64,000 nt of DNA. It comes from Diogma glabrata. Its lineage: Eukaryota > Arthropoda > Insecta > Diptera > Cylindrotomidae. Both the position numbers and the translations under genes were made by a program. The stretch's first letter is position 1. Every line of letters starts with the position of its first letter. Location: NCBI GenBank assembly GCA_963693315.1, contig OY856187.1:75523394-75587393 (forward strand), read 5' to 3'. Positions 1 through 12,228 of this stretch are shown one piece after another. Under the pieces are notes generated by a model. That model was not told the DNA's origin. It searched no databases and saw nothing but the letters and a program-made list of their open reading frames with translations.

Positions 1-1223
1 GCATATTGTTGCTTTTATAGCGTTGTTGATGGTACACTCACTACCGTGATTGGTTTCTTGTAGACACGCCAAATTCCAGACAAAATTCCAAATGCATTTT
101 CAATAATCCGTCTTACACGGCTTAACCGGTAATTAAATATTTTTTGGGCAATGGTTAATCCTTTTCTACGAGGAAAAGGTCTCCTTAAATTTACCATTAA
201 CTCAAATGCTTCGTCAGCAACAAAAACGAAAGGCATGTTTTTATGGTGAATTGAAAGATCCCGTGGCAGTGGCACCCTGAAATTAAAGTTATCATTTACA
301 TTTTGCAAAAGTATTAATTTTAATAAACTACAATAATGTTTTTGAATAGAGCTTTTTTCGTAATTCACTTTTTTTAAAAATCCCTACGTCACTTCTTCGT
401 CCTGGGGCTCCAATATCCACATATGTGAACCGATAATCAGCATCGCAAACTGCCATAAGCACTATACTGTGCGCTCCTTTGTGATTCAACATTGTTGAAC
501 CACAATTTGGTAATGCATGACATATAGATATAAGTTTAGAAAATTTCAATATATTTTATTTCATTAGTTGAACTTACTTGTTACAATATGTTTACCATCG
601 ATGGCTCCCATACAGTTGGGGAAATTCCATTTCGCTTCGAACCGATTGGCTATCTGTTCCCAGTAGTTATGGTTATTAAAAATTGTTTGGCAAAATATTT
701 GAGGGCTGAGCACCTCCCAAATTACTTGGCATCCTTTATTTATAATTTTGTCAATAGTAGTTCTACCCACTCGTAGAACGAGTGGGTAGAACTACTATTC
801 GAACTCTGCATCTTGTCGAGATTCTCCTGTTGCTAAATACCTGTAAAAGAAATATTTTTATTTTCGTTCTGATGGTTAAGAATTTTAATATTACCTTATT
901 ATAATTCTGAGTCTTAGTTCTGGCCTGATAGACTCGCGAATAAAATTCAGCTTTTGAAGACGAGGACCTACCATTGATAGGAGCATATCAAAATTTTCAA
1001 CACTCATGCGATGATAAATTTTAAAATTATGGTGGTCTGTCAACCGCATTTCACTGACCAACGCTTCGGAACCCATTCTTTTTCTGTTAAGAAAAATCGG
1101 AAAAACCCACCAAGTTCTTGGTTTTCTCTTTAAAATAGTTTCTTCTTCTTCCAAATTTTCTTTTAATAAATAAATAAGACCTATATTTACTAAATGTCTT
1201 TTTCTCATTTTTAAATTATACAT
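1..1223 (-). pseudogene. PIF/Harbinger (HARBI1-like) transposase, broken and cut by the window edge
   Basis: The minus strand carries DDE-type Harbinger transposase pieces in family order. 1223-895 is the N-terminal region with WWVFPIFLNRKR and RMSVENFDMLL. A GT-AG intron of 54 bp (841-894) follows, then the family motif YLATGESRQDAEFE. 770-564 has WNFPNCMGAIDGKHI, which contains the first catalytic Asp; 549-328 has CDADYRFTYVDIGAPGRRSD; 368-15 has VFVADEAFELM and FNYRLSRVRRIIENAFG. Breaks: an inverted duplication with in-frame stops at 753-799; an interruption near 575-520 with a GT donor but no clear AG acceptor; a frame change near 370; another near 35, after which the C-terminal frame resumes to base 1. 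Such enzymes cut and paste DNA with TWA targets. This copy cannot be active. I saw no convincing TIR upstream. The family call is firm. Confidence 0.88.
753..799. repeat. 22-bp inverted duplication with 3-nt loop inside the transposase
   Basis: Arms 753-774 and 778-799 are exact reverse complements around a 3-nt spacer. The right arm is the ancestral coding sequence (frame R-V-G-R-T-T on the minus strand). The left arm is an extra mirror copy and brings two consecutive TAG codons into the transposase frame. Confidence 0.9.
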
Positions 1224-1359
1224 ATTTCTAATTTAAAATTTAAATGTCGAAATTATTTAAATTTTTAAAAAATTCTTGGAAAACGGACGTTTTTGTTTTG
1301 TATTTTTGTTTTCAAAAAATTTAGTTGGCGGTTTGATTAAATTTTAAAAAAAACTTAAA

Positions 1360-1515
1360 CAAGCAAAAAATATATTTTTTTTGGTTATGATTTTATGTCT
1401 TAAAGATATTTTTTCTGTCTTTCAGTCAAAAATATTTTCCTAAAATTTAAAATTTGTTACCGCCCCTCAACCAATCACATGCGAAATTTTTTATGTCTGA
1501 AAGATATTTTTTATT
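1360..1515. repeat. Dispersed repeat copy 1 (pair of 61058-61215)
   Basis: About 155 bp shared in the same orientation with 61058-61215, including the block TTACCGCCCCTCAACCAAT and two copies of a motif like TGTCTGAAAGATATTTT. No coding content. It lies just upstream of the Harbinger transposase and could be that element's untranslated end, but no matching TIR was found. Confidence 0.7.
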
Positions 1516-1889
1516 ATATCATCGCCCTAAATGCGGTATTACTTTAAAAATAAATCCAGAGTATGTTACAAAGGAAAAAAGTCCGAGCGGCAGGATGTCC
1601 GCTAGAAATGGGTAGATTTCGAGATCTGCAGACAGTTTTGTGTACAAGTAGAATCTGATGTATCAGATTAGTTTAAACAAAACAAACTAATTACAAACAG
1701 ATATCGAACAAATTTTAAAAAGAAAATTAGCTACATATAAGCAAAACTACATCTATCCAATTTTGCAACAAACAAATTTCAGATCTACCACAGAACATAT
1801 GTGTGACAATTTATGACACTATATGAAAAACAAACGCCAACCTACTCTATATCATATATGTCGTGCAACTACTGCAAAATATCAAAACA
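1516..1889. other. No gene seen
   Basis: Non-repetitive, moderately AT-rich sequence with no convincing frame, RNA gene or repeat between the dispersed repeat and the tandem duplication. Confidence 0.5.
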
Positions 1890-2545
1890 GTTTATTTCTT
1901 AGAAAAAAAAGTTTTTTTCTTCTATTCAAATCTTTTTATTTTTTTTCATTGACCGTTATAAGGTTTTTGCAAATTGTTTTCTTAGGGCTTGTTGCAAACT
2001 TTTTTGTTGAAGCCGACGAGTCGAAAATCTCTTACTGCAGAGGTTTATGTTTATAAGAAACGGATTAAAATGTTTCCACAGATTCTAAATTTATGAAGTT
2101 TTTTAAAATATTAGTATCCAAACGGCCGTTATAACGGATTTAAAAAACCAATTTTTTTTCTAATATAAAGCCTCTAGTTTCTTAACCATGTGTTGGATTT
2201 AGCTGATTTACGAGCTTGTCCAAGATATTTATAAAACACACATTTTTAAAACAAGTTTTTTTATCTGGCTCTACAAATGCGACCGTGAGAGTGCCGGTTG
2301 TTTTAATCGTATTTTGTGTTTTACAAGCTTTTTTGTTGGAGCCGATCACTCAGAAACTTTCAACTGCAGAGGTCTATTTTTTGAAAGAAATTGATAAAAA
2401 AGATTTTAAAGATTCTAAATTTGTGATGTTTTTAAAAATATTAGTATTCAAACGGCCGTTATAACGGATCTAAAAAACAGACTTTTTTTCTAGTATAAAG
2501 CCTCTAGTTTCTTAACCATGTGTCGGATGCGGCTGATTTGCTAAT
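1890..2545. repeat. Diverged tandem duplication, offset about 329 bp
   Basis: Two head-to-tail units (about 1890-2215 and 2216-2545) share ordered blocks at a constant offset near 329 bp: ACTGCAGAGGT at 2033/2362, AAACGGCCGTTATAACGGAT near 2120/2449, and GCCTCTAGTTTCTTAACCAT near 2170/2499. Short open frames here are not conserved between units, so I treat the region as non-coding. Confidence 0.75.
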
Positions 2546-2589
2546 AATAGTTTAATCAATAAGTGTATAATGAAATAGTTTATTTTCAA

Positions 2590-3462
2590 GCAAAAGTTTA
2601 AAATTTGAGCAAGGCACGAGCGATTCCACGATTTCTACTCACCATGCCTTTTCAATACTGTGAAGTCACAAGTGTCAGCATCAAGTCAGCATCTACTAAC
2701 AATGTAGCCGATGACCTGCAAAAACAATGGTCCGTATATTTATGTACATCAGGAAGATTCAAAAATGATGCAATTTGTTTCCCATTGCAAAAATTTTATT
2801 TATTCCAATTCATTGCTTCGTACATTTACCTTTTTGGTAATTAAGAAATAAAAAATTTTCGTTTTCGTTCATTATTGGTCGTAGATTGATGCAATGCTTG
2901 TAAATGTTAAAATACGTATCTGTGATTACTAATTGACGTGTAGTCTTAGTGGTAGTCTCAGTTACCTAAAATGCAGAACCTATGTTCTTCAAATCACCGT
3001 GATTCATGGAATAAATTTCTTTTGTGTGACATGCTCCCATAATCCATAATAATAGCCACAACCTGAAGTATATAGGATTGAAATTATACAACTGTTGGAA
3101 GATATATCATTCCGTTTCTTACCTCCCTTGCCAAATATTTATAATTCGGGGCATCGTCAATAAATTTTCAATTTCTTCAGCGGAAAAAAATACTTTTTTG
3201 GGTGGTATTCTTCGCCTTTTCTTTTTAACAAAGCTCGTAGCTTATTGTACTTAGTAGGATCAATTTCTTTCTCGATGTTTAAAGTGCTTCTTAGCATTGA
3301 ATATGTTGACCAAAGTGAAGAAGACTTATATTTTTCAGCCAGTTTTGTAAATAACACCAAAATAATGTTTTCTGAAAATGACGTTATTTTGTTTTCCTGT
3401 CGCCAATCCATAAAATTGTTGTAGGTATTTATAAAGGCACAAAAAAGTGAAAAATAACTCAA
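2590..3462 (-). pseudogene. Crypton-like tyrosine recombinase, frameshifted
   Basis: Reading the minus strand from 3462, the frame has a SAM-like integrase N-terminal region (FMDWRQENKITSF, LWSTYSMLRSTLNI, KYNKLRALLKRKGEEYHPKK), then after frame changes SAEEIENLL and DDAPNYKYLARE. A GT-AG intron of 60 bp (3063-3122) leads to VVAII, MGACHTKEI and DLKNIGSAF. The catalytic half follows near 2890-2610: MNENENFFLNYQKGKC, NLPDVHKYTDHCFCRSSATL, and LKRHG. These match the arm and H-x-x-R / L-K-R-H-G boxes of tyrosine recombinases in insect Crypton-type elements. The usual C-R-R-E-E-L box reads C-H-T-K-E-I, so the first catalytic Arg is missing. At least three frame changes and stops make it a pseudogene. 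The nucleophilic Tyr was not found. The first 30 nt lie inside the inverted repeat at 3433-3926. Confidence 0.75.
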
Positions 3463-3926
3463 TTATTGCTTTTAGAAACAAAAATACGTTACATTTTGAT
3501 TAATTTAATTTAATTATACCTTACTATAGACAAAAAAATTGTGCTATTATACAAAGTTACTATATTTAAAATAGTTACATTTTATTATAATTATTATAGT
3601 TATTATAGTTGTTATAATAGTTATTATATTTTAAAAGTTATTTGTAGTACAAAACTGTTGGAAATCGGTGCCAAGCCCGAGACATATTAGTCTGTTTTTC
3701 GTCAATGTGACACCGACTTCGAACAGTTTTGTACTACAAATAACTTTTAAAATATAATAACTATAATAATTCTAATAAAATGTAACTATTTTAATATAGA
3801 AACTTTGTATAATAGCGTAATTTTTTTGTCTATAGTAAGGTATAATTAAATTAAATTAATCAAAATGTAACGTATTTTTGTTTTTAAAAGCAACAATTGA
3901 GTTATTTTTCACTTTTTTGTGCCTTT
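3433..3926. mobile_element. Foldback element or inverted duplication, arms over 200 bp
   Basis: The left arm (about 3433-3672) and right arm (about 3711-3926) are near-perfect reverse complements around a spacer of about 40 nt. The left arm is some 24 bp longer because of extra TATTATAG-type repeats. The outer ends (AAAGGCACAAAAAAGTG and its complement) overlap the start of the Crypton-like frame, so this may be two mirror copies of that element's 5' flank. Confidence 0.88.
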
Positions 3927-3944
3927 TTTGTTTTTTCTGAAGTC

Positions 3945-4610
3945 GGTTCTATTTTTTTTTTAAATTTTTTTTTCTATAAAATGTAAGCATTACAATATGT
4001 GTTACAACAACACAGCTACGGTTTCAGAACAACATGAGTTCTAAGGTATTGATGGACGCAAATTTGTTTTTTTTTTCTGTTGTTTTTTATATTTTTTTTA
4101 TAGAAGGAACAACTAAACAACAAATCCTATCACACATAAATATGACATAGGCCAACTTTTCATGATAGGAAAGAAAAGATAAAAATAAAATAAAAGGTAA
4201 ACAACAAATTTGTTTTAACAATTTGCAGGAACAAAACTATAATGTGTTTGCCAATAATCCAGATAAAGGCACATTCCTTGATTATGCGATGCACTTCCTT
4301 CCTCAATAATTAAAACTCATACAAAGAGTTATATGACGGCACGATTCTTCGAGTAACCAATAACATGGCATTATCAGGGAATACACCATAGCTAATATTG
4401 AGAGTGCTACCGTTGACTGAATAGAGTTAATCTGCAAGCACCCATAAGATACTACCTTGGTTAGTGATATCTCACTGCTATTGCCCGTGGTATGTAATAT
4501 TCCACGTTAGCTCGTATGTCAAAAGCAAGGACTGGAGTACACGGGATTGTCACACCCGTAGATCAAAAATAAAGAAATATACAAATAAAAAAAATTGATC
4601 CCTCCATGCG
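3945..4610. repeat. Dispersed non-coding repeat R1, copy A
   Basis: Shares ordered blocks with 41215-42762 and more weakly with 51470-51600. Examples are AACAACATG..GTTCTAA near 4030 and 41260, TTGCCAATAATCCA near 4250 and 42455, and GGACTGGAGTACA near 4530 and 42668. No coding frame; the end is A-rich. Class unknown; the A-rich end and broken copies would fit a SINE or a LINE tail. Confidence 0.65.
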
Positions 4611-4649
4611 TTAAATATATAGAAAAGCATATATGATTGAGAGGGTCTT

Positions 4650-5162
4650 AGAGGTTTTTTAACCAGTTTCCTTGGAAACATAATTGTCTTACCGACCATG
4701 ACCCTAACCTCGCTGCGTTATATTTTTCGTAGGCTTTTCTTGAAGGCATGCAGAGATTTATTCCTAATAAATTGGCCGTTCCTAAGGCTGATCTGTGGTT
4801 TTCCAATAAATGCAAAAAGTCGATTAAAATTAAAAAAAAAGCATTCCAAAAGTATAATCAAAACAAAACCGAAGAAAACCTTAGACAATACCGAACTGAG
4901 AGAAGTATATGCAGAAAACTAATAGATGCAGAAACAAATCTCTTTAATAGGAAAAAAGCTTTCAAAATTGCTGAGTACCCCACTGGTTCACGTAATTTCT
5001 TTAAAGCGGTTAAGGCTATCCAAGGCAATTTTTGTAAGTCTTCCCTACCTCCTCTTATTGATAGAGATATGCCGGTCATTAGAAAACCCTAAAGAAAAAG
5101 CCAACCTTCTGGGTAATTTTTTTTTTAAATTCTACAGTAAGCGAGCACAATTTCTTAGCTAA
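4650..5162 (+). pseudogene. Non-LTR retrotransposon ORF2 fragment, endonuclease-RT linker
   Basis: The frame around 4748-5092 contains LWFSNKCKKSIKIKKKAFQK, RTERSICRKLIDAE and NFFKAVKAIQG, followed after a one-base frame change near 5085 by ENPKEKANLLGNFF. This is the stereotyped segment between the AP endonuclease and the reverse transcriptase of CR1/Jockey-type LINEs. Upstream in the same frame are TDHDPNLAALYFS and a TAG stop at about 4729. Neither the endonuclease nor the RT is present next to it, so it is a short internal relic. Confidence 0.72.
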
Positions 5163-5559
5163 GCCGATTCATACAGTTTCATACTCAAAGGGGCGTATAA
5201 TTTTCCGTAAAATCATCATTCGGAAAAAGAAATCCCACGATATTATAACTATAAAATTTGAGTGTGACCCGCAGAATATCAAAAGATAATATTTACAAGA
5301 TCACACAATTTCACAAACATAGAATTAATAAACAAAACATATATAAAACTAAACGATAAAAGCCAAGCCCACAATAGGAGATACTACACTTAGTAGAGTG
5401 ACGGTAAAAGAAAAAATAGAATCCAAAACGAGGTGGAGCAATTCAAAATTAACGAAATATGAATTTTGGAAAATCATGTGGAATTAACAACTAACTGATT
5501 AACAGCTCTTTTCATAAAAAACGGGAGGACTAAGAACACAAAATACAGAAAATAAAGAT
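5163..5559. other. No gene seen
   Basis: AT-rich sequence between two LINE relics. It may be decayed LINE 5' sequence, but no frame supports that. Confidence 0.4.
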
Positions 5560-6000
5560 ATTTCAAATCAACATTAAAAGCTTAAAAGCTAAAAAGGACG
5601 AGTTAAAGCTTTACATATCCGAAACTAAAATAACATATGAGGAGTCAGTGAAACCTGGACAAACGAAGATGATACAATAAAAATAAACAACTATAACTAT
5701 GCTTCGATATTTGACGAAGAGGAATAGGTTAATATATAAATAACGATGATTAAAGCTTAAGCTTTAAATTAGATAAGAATATATCAATAAAATCATTGCG
5801 CAAGATTGATATATCAAAAGCATTAGAGTACCAATAACAATAATCTGGAAAATAAAGATATAGTAACGGACTCGTTCAGCTCATGTGAAGCTCTAAAAAA
5901 CTACAGATCCCTTAACCGTTCAAAATACTACGTCTAAAATATGAAAAATAAAATTATGAGTGACGAAGTTAGAGTAAGCATAAATTGAACTCCTAGTTAT
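5560..6000 (+). pseudogene. Decayed LINE ORF2 N-terminus (AP-endonuclease part)
   Basis: Around 5566-5640 the plus strand reads NINIKSLKAKKDELKLYISE, the usual start of LINE ORF2 (N-I-R-S-L). About 45 nt later, in another frame, comes SETWTNEDDTIKINNYNYAS, the Q-E-T-W-L catalytic region followed by the N-Y-N box. Downstream the frame is full of stops. Its order relative to the linker fragment at 4650-5162 is reversed from a normal LINE, so these are separate insertions or a rearrangement. Confidence 0.55.
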
Positions 6001-7981
6001 ACAAACTTAAAAAAATGATATAACAGACAAGGCAGTTAAGATAGGATCGAGAACAGGTACACCATTACAAACACAAATACCAGTAGAGGAATGTAAAAAA
6101 ACCTTCAAAAGGGCCCAATACGAAAAATGGAATGAGATATTCAATTAAAAAAAAACTTGATTGAAATTTAAATAAAAGAGATCTTAAGATATACCCTACC
6201 TATTTGCTATTTTGCCCAAATTAAAACTATTACCTTTTTGCAATTGTAAGCCGAAAAAGTTTACAAAAATTTCAAAAAATTTAACAGTAAGTGACAAATC
6301 AAAATTAAAGTTCCGGCCAAATTTCATTACTTGAAATTTAAAATAAATAACTATTCGGGAGACCTTTCTTCATCGGTTGATAAAATTTCAACCAAAATCT
6401 TTTACACAGTTCTCATCTATAGACTCTGCACCAATGCTGTATTTAATCGGGTATATTATATTATAGTACGCACTGTGCACACACATATATGACCAAACAC
6501 TCAGTCCTCGCTAGTTATTAAAACTAGATGAAAACAGTGTCGATCCAGGATCCATTATCTAAGTTAAAAATTCAGATATTAGGTTGCACAGATATTAGGG
6601 TTTTTCAAACCAATCTGTGACTTATAGTAAAGCAAACCAAATTTCTCTACATTCTTCCCCATAATATGCGTTTAATTTCATTGCATTCAGATTTTGTGGT
6701 ATATGATAACTCACAAAATTAAAGATAGCTTTTTATTGCGATAAGCTTTGTCTTTGGATGAAAACAGCTTAGAAAGATACATGTTTTCAATACGAATAGA
6801 CACAGATAAAAAAATAATCACGTCAAAGTCACGTTTCAACAAATAAAAGAAATCGATACAAAAATTGAAATTAACAATTATAAATTTATTTATTGCATAT
6901 TTTTAATAAATTAAAAAAAAGAATTTCTAATTTCTAGGAATTTCATTTTAAACTTTACATAAATGATGATGACACAAATTTCTAATGATCATTCATTATA
7001 GGTACTTTGGTTCGATTAGAGTAAGTGTATAACATGATTGAAAAGTGTCTTGTAAATTTATAATTGTTTATATTCTCTACTCCTATATTTCATCTCGATC
7101 TCTTGTTCTTCAACTTCTTCATTAATCATTACTAACAGACAAACACACAGCATGTAGTTGGACCACTCCAGAAGCTTTGCATTCTTTCTCAAGTTTTTGT
7201 TTTGTATACTTTTTACTTTATCTTTTGAATGCAAAACATTTATCGTTTAAATGTGAAAGATGTATGTTTATGTTATAATGTCAGACAATGTGGTGCTTCC
7301 GATTTACGACTTTTCAGGTTTTTTTTGTCCCGCCAGGATGTATTTATATTTTAACTATGCTACTGTTTAACTGTCCAATAAAGCACATTATATAATTTAA
7401 ATTAAATATGAAAATAAAATTCTCGTATAAATAAGGCTAAAATTAACTTATAAAAAATATAAATTAAATAGCTAACAATATTATATCCGAATGAATGAGC
7501 AACAGAGATTAGATAGCGGCAAAACTAGTTGATTATTGATGACAAATTTTTTTGTGATAGTTAAAATATATTTTTCTCCATTTAACAATATAAGCATAAA
7601 ACCCATACCAATTTTTATGTATCATTAAGTTTAGTAAAAAGCCGAGGTCATCACCATTCAAATAATCAGCACATTATGAAATTAGTTTATTTAGGAAGTT
7701 TTTTGTTAAATAATCGGCAAGGTTTGTTATCGAAGTTACTGGTTATGATTTGTACACTATTTTGTTGAATAGATGGAATTGGAGCAGACCACAAATCTGA
7801 ATTTAAACCACAAAAAATAAAAAAACATGGAGAACCTACTTTCGGTACGACCATTAAAATTTGTCTTCTTGGACAGCATTTAAATATTTGGGCGAGACAG
7901 TCCCCGTTGGTAAATGATAGTTAGTGCCTCCAAAGCTCTTCCATTAATCATAACATCTGTATTGGCAATCGTGTTCTATTA
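6001..7981. other. No gene seen
   Basis: About 2 kb of AT-rich sequence. No frame over 60 codons, no tRNA-like core and no recognised repeat end on either strand. Confidence 0.5.
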
Positions 7982-8654
7982 CCCGACTAGCATTATGTAA
8001 GGGGTCAGATCTGGGCCGGATACCGCTTTCCGTGCCACTAATAGGGCCCGGATCAAGCACCATGAACAGGTCCTGATCAGTAATGTAACGCCTCAAACTA
8101 TCCAAACCGGATCAGGCAGCCCTACTAGAAGCGGACCAGGACCGGATCAAATCAAATAGGGCATTTATTAGTAAGTAAATGATAAAATGTACAATTTTTG
8201 TAAACACGTTAATTTAAAAATGTCTAATATATTCGTTTATAAAATATTCTAACTTTATACTTACCTATATGTCATATCATAACAAAACGCAAAGAAGCGA
8301 TAACTGAAGTATAAATGACAGTTCGCAAACTATATATATATATATCTAAAATAGATAATACTCTAGTGAAGTTTAACCAAATGAAATTTATTCAAATGAA
8401 ATAGGGCTCAGATCAGGGCAAATAGGGCAAACCTTAATTGAAAAATCAAATATTATTTTGATCCGGCATTTACTTTTAGAGATGAGATAGGTTTTCGCAG
8501 TCCGGGCTGGATCATGACAAATGGGGCGTGCCGTATTAGTGAAATCACGTATGATTTCTGATAGGGGCCGGATGCAACTATTAGGTCTTACCTTATTACA
8601 CCCTGATCTGGGTCGGATCATAATAGTGCATTCCTGAACAAAATGCTAGTCGAG
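7982..8654. mobile_element. CCCGA-family element, 673 bp, TA target duplication
   Basis: Begins CCCGACTAGCATTATGTAAG and ends in the inverse, AAAATGCTAGTCGAG, flanked by TA on both sides (7980-7981 and 8655-8656). Subterminal regions are GC-richer and packed with GATC motifs (GGATCA, CTGATC); the middle is AT-rich, with a short TA run near 8332-8345. Non-coding: the minus-strand frame at 8388-8621 is a by-product of the repeats. Related copies: 21728, 27593, 33504 and 58654. Confidence 0.8.
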
Positions 8655-8656
8655 TA

Positions 8657-10326
<1,670 letters not shown>

Positions 10327-12228
10327 TTAATTTTTACAAAAATGTTTTTTTAAAATAGGAAAATAAATATCACTAATCTTCCTCAAATCCGTTTTGATAT
10401 TTATACTACTATCGTATTTTAAGATTTCGGTTGACTCCAAAAATTCTCTTTTAAATTTATTTTGTTCCGTTAGTAAAACTTCTACAGATTCAAAATTAAA
10501 ATGATCAACATCACCTTCCTTAAATTTTTCCAAACCATGAGAAACTAAGGAAGTTTGCCCATGTTTATCAGTTGAATTTCTTTCAGTAAATTTTAACTGT
10601 TCAAGGTTAAATGATTTGTTTTTAATTTGCTTTTTAATATTTGGATTTTGGGAATTATCAATAATTATGTTGTGGTAGTCATTAATATGCTGTTTTGTTC
10701 TAAATAATAATTTCTTGCTGGTTTGACCAATATAACATTTATTACAAGGAGGATTGCAATTAATTTTATAAACAACACATGATTTATCCCATATATTCAA
10801 TAAATCTTTAGTTTGTGTGAAAACTTTCTTTATCTTATTTATTGGTTCCAAAGCAATGTTGATATTATAATTTTTAGCAATTGATTTAATTTTTTCAGAC
10901 AATTGTGGAATATATTTTAATCCATTAAAAAATGTTGTTGTTGTAATAGGTAAATTTTCCGAACAAGTTTGGTTTGTTAACGTTTCTATTTCATTTAAGG
11001 CAAACATAATTGCATTATTAATTACACCATAAGGATAATTGTTATTTTTCAATATATTTGTAACAGTTCTTATATTTTTAGGATGATGTTGTTTATCACT
11101 AAGTTTAAACACTCTTCTGAAAAAATTTACAGCAACATTTTTCTTCATTGAAAACGGATGAGTAGATTTGAAATTTAAAATCCTTTCAGTTGATGATGGT
11201 TTACAATACCAATCAGTAATAATTTTTTGATCAACTCTAGTTAAAAGCATGTCTAAGAATGGTAACGTATTATTATGTTCAAGCTCTGTTGTAAATTGTA
11301 ATTTTGGATGAAAATTATTCATTTGAAATAAAGTGTGTTCAATCAATTCTATCGGAATATCTGTTATTATGTCATCTACATATTTATAAATAAAAGTTGG
11401 AGTATACATAAAATTTGTGGTTTCAAATAATTCTTCTAGAACAATATCAGAAAGTATTGGAGACAAAGGATTACCCATGGCCAAACCAAATGTTTGTTTA
11501 TAAAATTTATCATCATACTGGAAATAGTTATTATCTTCAACACAAAATTTAATTATATTTATGAAATCCATCATCAAGATTTGAGTATGTTCTTCAATCA
11601 AATGCCATTTCTTTTTAATAATATCACAAACCAAAAAAACAGGAACATTGGTAAAAAGTGATTTTACATCGAAAGATATTAATTGTCTATCACTTGGTAA
11701 AATTATATTATCAATTTTCTGTTTAAAATCAAATGAATTTTTGATATTAAACTTACTAAATTTTGTCAAATTATTTAGTATTTTTGTAATGTATTTAGCT
11801 ACAAAATAACAAGGTGAGTTAATATTGGAAACAACAGGTCTCAATGGAATACCTTCTTTATGAATTTTAACTAAACCATATATTTTTGGCGAGGTAGCAA
11901 CATCATTCATTAGTTTGAGCTTAGTTGTGTTGTCAATTATACCCTTCATACATAAATCCTTTACAATTTTAGTGTTTTTATTAATTAAATTTTTTGTTGG
12001 ATCATCATTAATAATTTCATAAGTATTTTCATCCTGAAGTAAATTTTCCATTTTTTCTTTATAATCATGTTTATACATAACCACTGTTCCATTACCTTTA
12101 TCTGCATCTAGTATATATAAATTAGAATTATCTTTTATAAATTTTAAAGTATTTTGATAAGCTTTGTTAATTTCTTTAGTTGATTGTAATTGGGCCCTGA
12201 TACGGAGCCACGTATGTAATTGATTCAC
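10327..12228 (-). CDS. Penelope-like element polyprotein: reverse transcriptase plus GIY-YIG endonuclease
   Basis: A 633-codon frame. In order: the N-terminal Penelope box LDADKGNGTVVM (about residues 41-52), RT motifs SFDVKSLFTNVP (about 185), GLAMGNPLSPILSD (about 250) and YKYVDDI with the YVDD catalytic Asp pair (about 282), then a C-terminal GIY-YIG endonuclease (VVYKINC, CNKCYIGQTSK, about 487-505). A CCHH-like spacing of Cys residues precedes YIG, as in this family. The product would copy element RNA at a nicked target. The frame is intact through both domains and ends at a stop at 10327. The first codon shown is GTG inside a frame open from further upstream, so it is not a start; the N-terminal part lies at 13678-14514 beyond a 1.45-kb interruption. 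Confidence 0.9.
   Translation of the reverse strand: MNQLHTWLRIRAQLQSTKEINKAYQNTLKFIKDNSNLYILDADKGNGTVVMYKHDYKEKMENLLQDENTYEIINDDPTKNLINKNTKIVKDLCMKGIIDNTTKLKLMNDVATSPKIYGLVKIHKEGIPLRPVVSNINSPCYFVAKYITKILNNLTKFSKFNIKNSFDFKQKIDNIILPSDRQLISFDVKSLFTNVPVFLVCDIIKKKWHLIEEHTQILMMDFINIIKFCVEDNNYFQYDDKFYKQTFGLAMGNPLSPILSDIVLEELFETTNFMYTPTFIYKYVDDIITDIPIELIEHTLFQMNNFHPKLQFTTELEHNNTLPFLDMLLTRVDQKIITDWYCKPSSTERILNFKSTHPFSMKKNVAVNFFRRVFKLSDKQHHPKNIRTVTNILKNNNYPYGVINNAIMFALNEIETLTNQTCSENLPITTTTFFNGLKYIPQLSEKIKSIAKNYNINIALEPINKIKKVFTQTKDLLNIWDKSCVVYKINCNPPCNKCYIGQTSKKLLFRTKQHINDYHNIIIDNSQNPNIKKQIKNKSFNLEQLKFTERNSTDKHGQTSLVSHGLEKFKEGDVDHFNFESVEVLLTEQNKFKREFLESTEILKYDSSINIKTDLRKISDIYFPILKKHFCKN

Noticed and set aside
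8388..8621. 77-codon minus-strand ORF
   Set aside because: Lies inside the GATC-rich CCCGA element and has no counterpart frame in other copies.
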